DNA from: Massilia atriviolacea
Lineage (GTDB): Bacteria; Pseudomonadota; Gammaproteobacteria; Burkholderiales; Burkholderiaceae_D
DNA length: 64,000 nt
Reading direction: 5' to 3'
Assembly (NCBI RefSeq): GCF_003953935.1
Contig: NZ_RXLQ01000003.1
Span: forward strand, 124,001-188,000
Part shown: in pieces, positions 37,987 through 45,511 of the stretch
How the letters are laid out: each line of letters opens with the position of its first letter
Position numbering within the stretch: the stretch's first letter is position 1
Translations under genes and position numbers: made by a program
Notes under the pieces: generated by a model
The model's input: only the letters and a program-made list of their open reading frames with translations
Told to the model about the DNA's origin: nothing
The model's database searches: none

Positions 37987-38708
37987 GCACCGGCACCCTC
38001 TGGGGGATCGGCGTCGGCCCCGGCCCGGCCGGCTACCTGCCGCTGGCGGCGCTGGACGCATTGCGCCGCGCCGACCTGATTTACGCGCCGCGCGCGCGTG
38101 GCGCCGAACTGTCGGTCGCGCTCCAGTGCCTGGCCGGGATCGACATCGACCCCGCCAGGCTGCGCGAGATCGAATTCAATATGGACCCGGACCGTTCGGT
38201 CCTGAGCGAGCATTACGCGCAGCTGGCCGACGCCATCGCGCTGGAGCTGCGCGCGGGGCGCGACGTGGCTTACCTGACCATCGGCGATTCGCTCACCTAT
38301 TCCACCTACGGCTACGTGCTGGCGGCCCTGCGCGCGCGCATTCCGGACCTGCCGCAGCGCACCTTCCCGGGCATTACCAGCTATGCCGCCGCCGCGTCGG
38401 CGCTGGCGTGGCCGCTGGGGGAGGGCAAGGAGCGCGTGCTGATTCTGCCATGCCCCGAGACGCCGGAAGAACTGCGCAACGACATCCTCACGCACGACAT
38501 CGTGGTGCTGATGAAGGTCGGCGCGCGCCTCGGCTGGGTGCTCGACCTGCTGCGCGAGATGGGGATTGCCGAGCATTGCGCCTTTGCCCGCCGCATCGGC
38601 CTGCCCGGCGAATTGCTGGCCTCGGGCGTCGGCGACCTTGTCGCCAACGACGCCATGGGCTACCTGGCCACCTTGCTGGTGCGCCGTCAACCACGGCAGG
38701 AGAGATAA
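37983..38708 (+). CDS. cbiL: Precorrin-2 / cobalt-factor II C20-methyltransferase (CbiL)
   Basis: This 241-residue tetrapyrrole methylase has the N-terminal GIGVGPGPAGYLPL motif, LTIGDSLTYSTYGYVL and PGITSYAAAAS. These features match CbiL/CobI, which add the C20 methyl early in the pathway. In the cbi operon context cobalt-containing precorrin-2 is the likely substrate. The ATG overlaps cbiD, and cbiF follows within 2 bp. Confidence 0.93.
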   Translation: MSTGTLWGIGVGPGPAGYLPLAALDALRRADLIYAPRARGAELSVALQCLAGIDIDPARLREIEFNMDPDRSVLSEHYAQLADAIALELRAGRDVAYLTIGDSLTYSTYGYVLAALRARIPDLPQRTFPGITSYAAAASALAWPLGEGKERVLILPCPETPEELRNDILTHDIVVLMKVGARLGWVLDLLREMGIAEHCAFARRIGLPGELLASGVGDLVANDAMGYLATLLVRRQPRQER

Positions 38709-38709
38709 G

Positions 38710-39492
38710 ATGAAAGTGTACTTCGTTGGAGCGGGCCCCGGCGCCGCCGATTTGATCACCCTGCGCGGTGCGCGCCTGCTGGGCAGCGTCGACATGGTGC
38801 TGTACGCCGGTTCGCTGGTGCCGACCGAGATGCTGACCCACTGCCGCCTCGACGCCGAGATCATCGACACCGCCAAGCTCGATCTGGAGCAGCAGCAGGC
38901 CTGCTACGTGCGCGCGAAGGAGAAGGATATCGACGTGGTGCGCCTGCACTCGGGCGACCCGGCCATCTACGGCGCCACCGCCGAACAGATGCGCCGCCTC
39001 GACGCGCTGGGCATCGCCTATGAAGTCGTGCCCGGCGTGTCCTCGTTCACCGCCGCGGCGGCGGCCATCAGCGCCGAGCTGACCAAGCCCGAAGTGTCGC
39101 AGAGCGTGATCCTGACGCGCGTTTCGGGCCGCGCCTCGGCCGTGCCGGAACTCGAATCGATCGCGCGCCTGGCCGAACACCGCGCCACCATGTGCATCTT
39201 CCTGTCCGGACCGCACCTTAAAAAGATCGTCGGCGACCTCTCGCTGCACTATCCGCAGGAGACGCCGGTGCGCCTCGTGTACCGCGCCACCTGGCCGGAA
39301 CAGAAAATCTACCAGGGCACGCTCGGCACCGTACTGGAAGACACCAGGCGCGGCGAATGGAACCTGACCACGATGATGCTGGTCGGCGCCGCGCTCGACA
39401 AGGATGTCGCGGTCGAATCGAGCCTGTATTCGAAGGACTTCACGCACCTGTTCAGGGTTGTCAAGAAGAACAGGACGGAGGCCGCGTCGTGA
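38710..39492 (+). CDS. cbiF: Cobalt-precorrin-4 C11-methyltransferase (CbiF)
   Basis: This 260-residue SAM methylase starts VYFVGAGPGAADLITLRG and carries VVRLHSGDPAIYGA and PGVSSFTAAAAA. RVSGRASAVPE is typical of CbiF/CobM. The gene is the C11 methylase of the corrin ring. It directly precedes cbiG, whose GTG start lies in its stop. Confidence 0.95.
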   Translation: MKVYFVGAGPGAADLITLRGARLLGSVDMVLYAGSLVPTEMLTHCRLDAEIIDTAKLDLEQQQACYVRAKEKDIDVVRLHSGDPAIYGATAEQMRRLDALGIAYEVVPGVSSFTAAAAAISAELTKPEVSQSVILTRVSGRASAVPELESIARLAEHRATMCIFLSGPHLKKIVGDLSLHYPQETPVRLVYRATWPEQKIYQGTLGTVLEDTRRGEWNLTTMMLVGAALDKDVAVESSLYSKDFTHLFRVVKKNRTEAAS

Positions 39493-40244
39493 ACGCGGCG
39501 CCGGCCATCTGGCTGGTGCGCGCGCATGGCGAGGAGCTGGCGGCGGTGCTGCAAGCGGCGCTGGGCGCCGAAGTGTATCGCCCGTGGCTGCGCGAAGGCG
39601 TCAGCCACAAGGCGCAGTTTGCCGAGTGCTACCGCCGCCATGCGCAGTGGATCGTGATCGGCGCGACCGGCATCGCGGTGCGCTTTATCGACGGTTTGGC
39701 GCTGGACAAGCACACCGACCCGGCGGTCGTGGTGCTGGACGAAGCGGGGCGCTTTGCCGTGTCGCTGCTGGCCGGTCACGAGGGCGGCGCCAATGCGCTG
39801 GCTTACACAGTCGCGCGGTCGGTCGGCGCAACGCCGGTCGTGACCACCGCCACCGAGGCCTTGAAGCCGCTGGTGGTCGGCATCGGCTGCCGCAAGGGCG
39901 TGCCGGCGCAGCGGATCGAGGCGGCGGTGCGCCATGCGCTCGGCCAGCGCCGCATGGAAGACGTGCGCGAGATCGCCACCGTGGACCTGAAAGCGAATGA
40001 ACCCGGCCTGCTGGAATTTTGCAGCCGCCACGAGCTGCCGCTGCGCGTGTTTGCGCGCGCGACCCTGGCGGCGCGTCCGTGGGTGAGCGTGCCGTCGGAC
40101 TGGGTGCGCAGCAATGTGGGATTGGATGGCGTCTGCGAGCCGTGCGCGCTGGTTGCCAGTCCGCGCGGCGCGCTCGTGGTGCCGAAAACGTGCCTGGACG
40201 GCGTGGCCGTCGCGGTAGTGGAAGATAAATGGATGGAGATCTGA
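39489..40244 (+). CDS. cbiG: Cobalt-precorrin-5A hydrolase (CbiG), short form
   Basis: This 251-residue protein has the CbiG N-terminal region (IGATGIAVR, DEAGRFAVSLLAGHEGGAN) and C-terminal region (VVGIGCRKGVP, ending with NVGLDGVCEPCAL). It is shorter than many CbiG proteins (about 330-350), and the central domain appears to be missing. CbiG opens the lactone ring and releases acetaldehyde. The GTG start at 39489 overlaps the cbiF stop. Confidence 0.9.
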   Translation: MNAAPAIWLVRAHGEELAAVLQAALGAEVYRPWLREGVSHKAQFAECYRRHAQWIVIGATGIAVRFIDGLALDKHTDPAVVVLDEAGRFAVSLLAGHEGGANALAYTVARSVGATPVVTTATEALKPLVVGIGCRKGVPAQRIEAAVRHALGQRRMEDVREIATVDLKANEPGLLEFCSRHELPLRVFARATLAARPWVSVPSDWVRSNVGLDGVCEPCALVASPRGALVVPKTCLDGVAVAVVEDKWMEI

Positions 40245-41797
40245 TGAGTGGTGTATTGAATCTGGTGTCGGTCGGTCCCGGTTACGAGGACCTGATCGCG
40301 CCGCGCGCGATTGCGGCGCTGAGGGACAGCGACGTGATCGTGGCGTACGAACTGTATTTGCGCTGGATTATGCCGCATGTCGAGGGCAAGGAAATCCACA
40401 CGCCGCCGCTGACGCAGGAGCGCGAGCGCGCCCTGATGGCCATCGACAAGGCCCGTGGCGGAGCGCGCGTGGCCCTCATCTCCAGCGGCGACATCGGCAT
40501 CTACGCGATGGCCGCGCTGGCGTATGAAGAAATGAGCGAGACTGATACCTATCAGGTCAACCTGATCCCCGGGATCACCTCGGCCAACGCCTGCGCGTCG
40601 CTGCTCGGCTCCCCGCTGTCGCACGACTTTGCCACACTGAGTTTGTCGGACCTGCTGTGCCCATGGGAATGGATCGAGCACCGCGCGCGCCACATCGCCA
40701 AGGCCGACCTGGCCTGCGTGATGTACAACGTGCAGAGCGCCAGCCGCCAGCAGGGCGTGTACCGCGTGCTGCAGCTGATGCTCGAATCGAAAGCCCCGCA
40801 CACCCTGTGCGGCGTGGTGAAGAACGCTTACCGCCCGGGGCAGGAAGTAAGCATCCACCGGCTCGACGAACTGCCGTCGCTGCAGTTCGACATGCTCACC
40901 ACCATCGTGGTCGGCAACCGCTTCACGCAGCGCAAGCGCGGGCAGATCTTTACTCCGCGCGGCTACAACGACTGGGACGCCAAGGCCGACAGCACGCTGC
41001 CGCAGCGCCAGGAACTGCCCGATGGCGGCGTGTGGGTCTTCTCCGGCACCAGCGACGGCAATGCGCTGGCGGCCCGGCTGGCGGCCGGCCAGGCGCGTCC
41101 CGTGGTGGTGTCGGCGGCGACCGACCATGGCGGCGATGTGGCGCTCAAGGCCTGCCCCGGCGCCACCGTCTGGGCCGGACGCCAGGGCATCGAGGCGCGG
41201 CGCCAGGCGCTGGTCGCCAGCGGCGCCAGGGTGCTGGTGGACGCCACCCATCCCTATGCGACCAGCATGTCGGAACAGTTGATCGGCCTGTCGCGCGAGT
41301 TGGACATTCCTTACCTGCGCTACGAGCGCCCAAGCAGTTTCAGTGCGGACGGCGGTACCCTGTGCGCGTCGCCGCAGGACGCGGCCGAACGCGCCATCGC
41401 GACCGGGCAGCGCATCTTCCTGTCCACCGGGTCGAAAGACCTGGCGGCGTTTTTGCATGCCGACGGCGCCGGCGACCGGCAATGGTTCGCGCGCCTGACG
41501 GCCGAACCGGAATTCATCGAGCGCGCGGTGGCGCTGGGCGTGCCGCGCGAGCGCATCTGCGCGATGCAGGGGCCGTTCTCGAAGGAGTTCAACATCGCCC
41601 TGTGGCGCGACTGGCAGATCGACTGCGTGGTGACCAAGGATTCGGGCGACGCCGGCGGCTACGCGGCCAAGGTGGCGGCGGCCAGGGAACTCGGCATCCC
41701 GCTGCTGGTGGTGCGCCGTCCGCAGGTCGACTACCCGGCCATGTGCAACAGCGCCGACGACCTGATCGCGCAACTGGCGGCACTGGAGCTGGCATGA
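40244..41797 (+). CDS. CbiH-CbiJ fusion: C17-methyltransferase and cobalt-precorrin-6A reductase
   Basis: This is a 517-residue protein. The N-terminal half (about 1-250) is a CobJ/CbiH C17-methylase, with GPGYEDLIAPRAI, LISSGDIGIYAMA and PGITSANA. The C-terminal half (about 260-517) is CbiJ/CobK, with FSGTSDGNALA, DATHPYA and TKDSGDAGGYAAK. Fusion of the two consecutive corrin-pathway enzymes is clear. ATG 40244 shares its first base with the cbiG stop and is preferred over an in-frame ATG 15 bp upstream. Confidence 0.92.
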   Translation: MSGVLNLVSVGPGYEDLIAPRAIAALRDSDVIVAYELYLRWIMPHVEGKEIHTPPLTQERERALMAIDKARGGARVALISSGDIGIYAMAALAYEEMSETDTYQVNLIPGITSANACASLLGSPLSHDFATLSLSDLLCPWEWIEHRARHIAKADLACVMYNVQSASRQQGVYRVLQLMLESKAPHTLCGVVKNAYRPGQEVSIHRLDELPSLQFDMLTTIVVGNRFTQRKRGQIFTPRGYNDWDAKADSTLPQRQELPDGGVWVFSGTSDGNALAARLAAGQARPVVVSAATDHGGDVALKACPGATVWAGRQGIEARRQALVASGARVLVDATHPYATSMSEQLIGLSRELDIPYLRYERPSSFSADGGTLCASPQDAAERAIATGQRIFLSTGSKDLAAFLHADGAGDRQWFARLTAEPEFIERAVALGVPRERICAMQGPFSKEFNIALWRDWQIDCVVTKDSGDAGGYAAKVAAARELGIPLLVVRRPQVDYPAMCNSADDLIAQLAALELA

Positions 41798-42897
41798 AGC
41801 AGCCGATTCCCGTCACCATCGTGACCGGCTTCCTCGGCTCGGGCAAGACGACCCTGCTGCGCAGCCTGATCGAAAAGCGCCAGAGCCGGCGCCTGGCGTT
41901 GTTGATCAACGAGTTCGGCGAAATCTCCATCGACGGCGCGCTGGTGCGCGGCGAGGCAGGGCTTGACGACCAGGTGCGGGTCCACGATTTTCCGTATGGG
42001 CTGATCGCGTATGGCGACGACGAACTGTTCTTGCCGACCATGCGGGCGATTGCCGCGCGCCGCGCGAACGTCGACCACGTGCTGATCGAAACGTCCGGCC
42101 TGGCGCTGCCGACGGCGATCATGGAGATGCTGCAAAGCGCCGAACTGGCCGAGGACTTCATCCTCGACGCCACCCTGGCGGTGGTGGATACGCCGCTGCT
42201 GCTGTCGGACCAGTTCGAACCTGGCGGCGGCAGCGATGCGGCGGCCACGGTGTTCGGCCAGCAGCTCGAATTTGCCGACGTGGTGGTGCTCAACAAGATC
42301 GATGAGCTGGACGACGACGCGCTGCTGCTGGCGGAAACGCGGGTGCGCGAGCGCGCGCCCAAGGTGCGCTTCCTGGAGCTGGCGCACAAGGCGCAACTCG
42401 ACATCCGCCTCGCGCTCGGCCTGCGCCTGCACCAGCCGACCCGTACCGAGCATACGCACAGCTACACGCCGCTGGCGACCATGCCCGGCCCGAACACCGG
42501 CGTGCTGGCCGAGCAGGGGCGCCTGAACGGGCATGCGCATTCGGGGCTCGCTGCGCATTCGCACGGGCTGGCCACGCACAAGCATTTTCACGAGCAGGAC
42601 CCGGGCTGGCTGTCGTTCGTGCTGCGCAGCGATGCGCCGCAGAGCGCGGACAAGGTGCGCCACGCCTTGCAGGAAGCGGTGCGCCTGGAGCCGGTCTTGC
42701 GCAGCAAGGGATTCATTCGCACCAGCGAGACCGATCAGGCAGTGCTGGTGCAGGGCGTGCGCTCGCGCGTGATGATCAGCGTCGACGCGGTGCGGCCGGC
42801 GGCGCGCCGTTCGGAACTGGTCATCATCGGTTATCACGCCAGCCGCACGCGCGTGGCGGCGGTGCTGTCGGAACTGACCGGAACCGCCTGGCGCTAA
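41794..42897 (+). CDS. CobW/COG0523-family GTPase without cysteines
   Basis: This 367-residue P-loop GTPase has GFLGSGKTT (about residues 12-20), ETSGLALP and NKID, then a CobW C-terminal domain. The usual GCxCC metal site is replaced by the FPYGLIAYGD segment, and the whole chain has no cysteine. A His-rich linker is present (HTHSYTP and AHSHGLATHKHFHE), which could carry metal instead. It lies at the end of the cobalamin operon, overlapping the upstream stop. Confidence 0.9.
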   Translation: MKQPIPVTIVTGFLGSGKTTLLRSLIEKRQSRRLALLINEFGEISIDGALVRGEAGLDDQVRVHDFPYGLIAYGDDELFLPTMRAIAARRANVDHVLIETSGLALPTAIMEMLQSAELAEDFILDATLAVVDTPLLLSDQFEPGGGSDAAATVFGQQLEFADVVVLNKIDELDDDALLLAETRVRERAPKVRFLELAHKAQLDIRLALGLRLHQPTRTEHTHSYTPLATMPGPNTGVLAEQGRLNGHAHSGLAAHSHGLATHKHFHEQDPGWLSFVLRSDAPQSADKVRHALQEAVRLEPVLRSKGFIRTSETDQAVLVQGVRSRVMISVDAVRPAARRSELVIIGYHASRTRVAAVLSELTGTAWR

Positions 42898-42930
42898 ATT
42901 CTTTATTCATTTTCTATCCTGGAGCTTCAC

Positions 42931-43503
42931 ATGAAATCGACATTCATCCGTACCCTGGCGCTGGCGCCACTGTTCTACTGCGGCGCGGCGCTGGCCCATC
43001 CCGGCCATGACGGCGGCCTGCTGGCCGGCCTGGCGCATCCGTTTTCCGGCCTGGACCACATGCTGGCCGCCGTCGCCGTCGGCATCTGGGCGGCGCAACT
43101 GGGCGGGCGCGCGCGGGCGCTGCTGCCAATGAGCTTCATCGCCTTGCTGGCCGCCGGCGGCATGATGGGCATGGCCGGCATGGGCATCGCCGCGCTGGAA
43201 AGCGCGATCATCGCTTCGGTGCTGGTGCTTGGCCTGTCGATCGCCTTCAAGATCAAGCTGATGCCGGCGCTGGGCGCATTGATGGTCGGTTCGTTCGCCG
43301 TCGTTCACGGCCTGGCGCATGGCGCCGAAATGCCGCACGTGGGCAGCGCCGGCATGTACTTCATGGGCATCCTGGCGTCGAGCGCGGTGCTGCTGGCCGG
43401 CGGCATGCTGGCTGGCGCGGTACTGCGCCAGCAGCAGGCATGGCTGCGCGGCGTCGGCGCGGTCATCGCGCTGGGCGGCGTCTGGATCGGCGCCGCGTTT
43501 TAA
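42931..43503 (+). CDS. HupE/UreJ-family metal permease
   Basis: This 190-residue protein has a signal-like N-terminus followed by several transmembrane segments. The HAHPG-like start (AHPGHDG), HPFSGLDHMLA and HGLAHGAEMP motifs are those of HupE/UreJ, small nickel or cobalt permeases. A GGAG ribosome site is 8 bp upstream. Given the operon, cobalt is the more likely substrate. The 3' end overlaps the convergent gene by 4 bp. Confidence 0.9.
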   Translation: MKSTFIRTLALAPLFYCGAALAHPGHDGGLLAGLAHPFSGLDHMLAAVAVGIWAAQLGGRARALLPMSFIALLAAGGMMGMAGMGIAALESAIIASVLVLGLSIAFKIKLMPALGALMVGSFAVVHGLAHGAEMPHVGSAGMYFMGILASSAVLLAGGMLAGAVLRQQQAWLRGVGAVIALGGVWIGAAF

Positions 43504-44213
43504 AGCGCCTGGGCGGGCTGCGCGCGCATTCCCATCGCCAGCGGGCCGCGCGCGCTCAGGGCGATGTCCCAGTGCTGCCGCTCGATGAACGGGAACAGCG
43601 CGGCGCCGGCCAGTACCAGGCGGCTGCTCGCTTTCCATAACGGGAGCGCAATGTCGTCGTCGGCGCCGGCCAGCTTCCACGCGGCGTGCACAATGTGCGG
43701 GCCGTGCGCGGACATTGCCACCGTCACGCGCAAACCGCCCAGGCGGTGCGGCGACGGCAGTTCTTGCAGCAGATAGCCGCGCGCGCAGGGCAGCTCCAGC
43801 AGGCGCACCACATCGCTCAGCGCGATCGGCGCGCCGTTGCCGAGCACCGCGGCATCGGCGTTTTTCTCGTAAGCGATCGCCGAAAACGTCTCGGCACCGC
43901 CGTCCTCGCTCACCGGGACGAACAGCAGCGGATAGACCGCGCCGTCGCGCAGGTAGCGGCGCGCTTCGGCGGCGCTGTGCAGCGCGCGCACGCCAGCCAT
44001 CGCGCAGGCGCTGTTGAACAGGGCGGCGACGCGCGGGCAGGGCAGGTTGTGGGCTTGCATCGCGGCCTGGAAGGCGATGCAGTCGGGCGCGCTGGCCGGC
44101 TGCGGCGCCGGCGCACGCGGCGCGGACAGGGCGTTCAAAATCCGCTGCACCAGGTCGTGTGCCTGCGTGAACCCGCTTGTGTGCGCTTCGATCGGGTGGC
44201 CGATGTAAGACAT
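43500..44213 (-). CDS. Conserved hypothetical protein
   Basis: This 237-residue protein without a signal peptide has no family I could assign. The start at ATG 44213 is supported by AGGGGGA upstream. The sequence shows a helix-rich N-terminal half with several cysteines (DCIAF, PCPRVAALF, ACAMAG) and a beta-rich C-terminal half. It is monocistronic and convergent with the HupE gene. Confidence 0.65.
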   Translation of the reverse strand: MSYIGHPIEAHTSGFTQAHDLVQRILNALSAPRAPAPQPASAPDCIAFQAAMQAHNLPCPRVAALFNSACAMAGVRALHSAAEARRYLRDGAVYPLLFVPVSEDGGAETFSAIAYEKNADAAVLGNGAPIALSDVVRLLELPCARGYLLQELPSPHRLGGLRVTVAMSAHGPHIVHAAWKLAGADDDIALPLWKASSRLVLAGAALFPFIERQHWDIALSARGPLAMGMRAQPAQAL

Positions 44214-44565
44214 GGATGTCCCCCTGATTGTTTCACCGCAACATCTCTTTAAGCAACGGTACTGCGAAGTATCAGCGCCGGGTATGACGCAGGGCAAGCT
44301 TGCAGCTGAGCGTGCGGAAACGCCACAATCGCCCCGTCAGGTAGCTTGCGCCCGCGAGGCGGTCAAGGAACGCGACCGTGCAGGTGTTCGAGCATCTGCG
44401 CGAGATGATCGTGACCTTGGCGCTGGAACCGGGCGCCACCCCTCGCGCGGACGATGCGCGGGCCTTGCAGTATCCGATTCGGCTTAGGCGTTTCGACAAC
44501 AAGCGGCCTCGCCTGGTGCGCTGAGCGGCCGTGGTAAGCTGGGCGATTCAGGAGACCCACATACG
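44214..44565. other. Intergenic region with a possible gene fragment
   Basis: This 352-bp stretch has no full gene. A GTG-started frame at 44378-44524 on the plus strand (48 codons, beginning VQVFEHLREM) has coding-like third-position GC and ends at TGA. It looks like either a very small gene or the remnant of a longer one. No family was recognised. The rest of the region shows nothing I can support. Confidence 0.45.
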
Positions 44566-44961
44566 ATGAAATCGCGCATGACGCCACGGCGTAAAAAGGA
44601 GCTCAGTTACGCCAAGGATGGACGCAACACATTGGCTGAAGCGCGCAGCAAGGCGCATAAGGCGATCGCTTTGCGAAAGGCGATGGCCAACCGTGCCCTG
44701 CGCCATGCGGAGGCGTTGGCAACGGGCGCCGCCGCGCGCGATCCGGACGCCGATACGGCTGTCGCCAGACGCGGCCGCCGCTCCTGGCGCAAGACGCCGG
44801 ACGCGCCGCTGGCCGTGTACGTGGCGGCGCGATTGGGGAGCGCCAATCTCGCCCGCAAGAATTCGGTGCTGCTACAGCAAGGCAGACAATCGGCGACAGT
44901 GCGCCGTTCCGTTCTGAAGGGGCCGCTTTTCGACGGACTAGCGCGGATGGACGAAGAATGA
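44566..44961 (+). CDS. Basic hypothetical protein
   Basis: This 131-residue, strongly basic protein (MKSRMTPRRKKELSYAKD at the start) is rich in Arg, Lys and Ala, and could bind nucleic acid. AGGAG lies 14 bp upstream of the ATG. The stop overlaps the start of the next small gene by 4 bp, so the two form a pair. No family was recognised. A toxin/immunity or two-part regulatory pair is possible but not shown. Confidence 0.65.
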   Translation: MKSRMTPRRKKELSYAKDGRNTLAEARSKAHKAIALRKAMANRALRHAEALATGAAARDPDADTAVARRGRRSWRKTPDAPLAVYVAARLGSANLARKNSVLLQQGRQSATVRRSVLKGPLFDGLARMDEE

Positions 44962-45221
44962 TCAGTGCCGAAGCGGCCCAGTCAATGATTCTGCGCCACT
45001 CCGAAGGCGATCCGCTCTCGCCACAGTACGAGAAATTCGCGCTCATTTCCTGCGAATTGTCAGGCGACGGAGACTACTGGATCGTACGGGTCAACAGCGA
45101 GGACGATGTGTTGCATGGACGTTTCGAGCGTTGCTACGTCGGGGTGAACGCATACCTGGTCAACGTGATGTCAGGCGAGATCGAGACGGTCGGAAGCGCA
45201 CAAAGCGTCGAAACATATTGA
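44958..45221 (+). CDS. Small acidic hypothetical protein, partner of the preceding gene
   Basis: This 87-residue acidic protein has a beta-rich pattern (ALISCELSGDGDYWIVRV, YVGVNAYLVNVMSGEIE) somewhat like small YrhB/immunity-type folds. Its ATG overlaps the stop of the basic protein, so the two are translated together. Opposite charges within such a pair suggest the products may bind each other; this is inference. No family assignment is secure. Confidence 0.65.
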   Translation: MISAEAAQSMILRHSEGDPLSPQYEKFALISCELSGDGDYWIVRVNSEDDVLHGRFERCYVGVNAYLVNVMSGEIETVGSAQSVETY

Positions 45222-45511
45222 GCTGGAATCGAAGAACATACCCACCACCATCGTTCTCTTGCCTGATCCGGCAGGCGCTGTCGACATCCGTAACCAGTTC
45301 CGGCGTTGGGATGAACCGGCAGCGGTGCTGAAGCGCAAGTCGGCATAGGGGATGAGTGGGCGGCATGTCGTCGAACGACGAATTTGTCAAGACAGCTTGC
45401 CTAGCATGGTATTGGCCACTTGCGCGAACCTGGCATAGGCGTCAGCGTAAGGCGGGGCGGCTTTGGTGTAGAGGAGAGGAGACAGCTTTTCCTGATACAG
45501 ACCGCAGCGCT

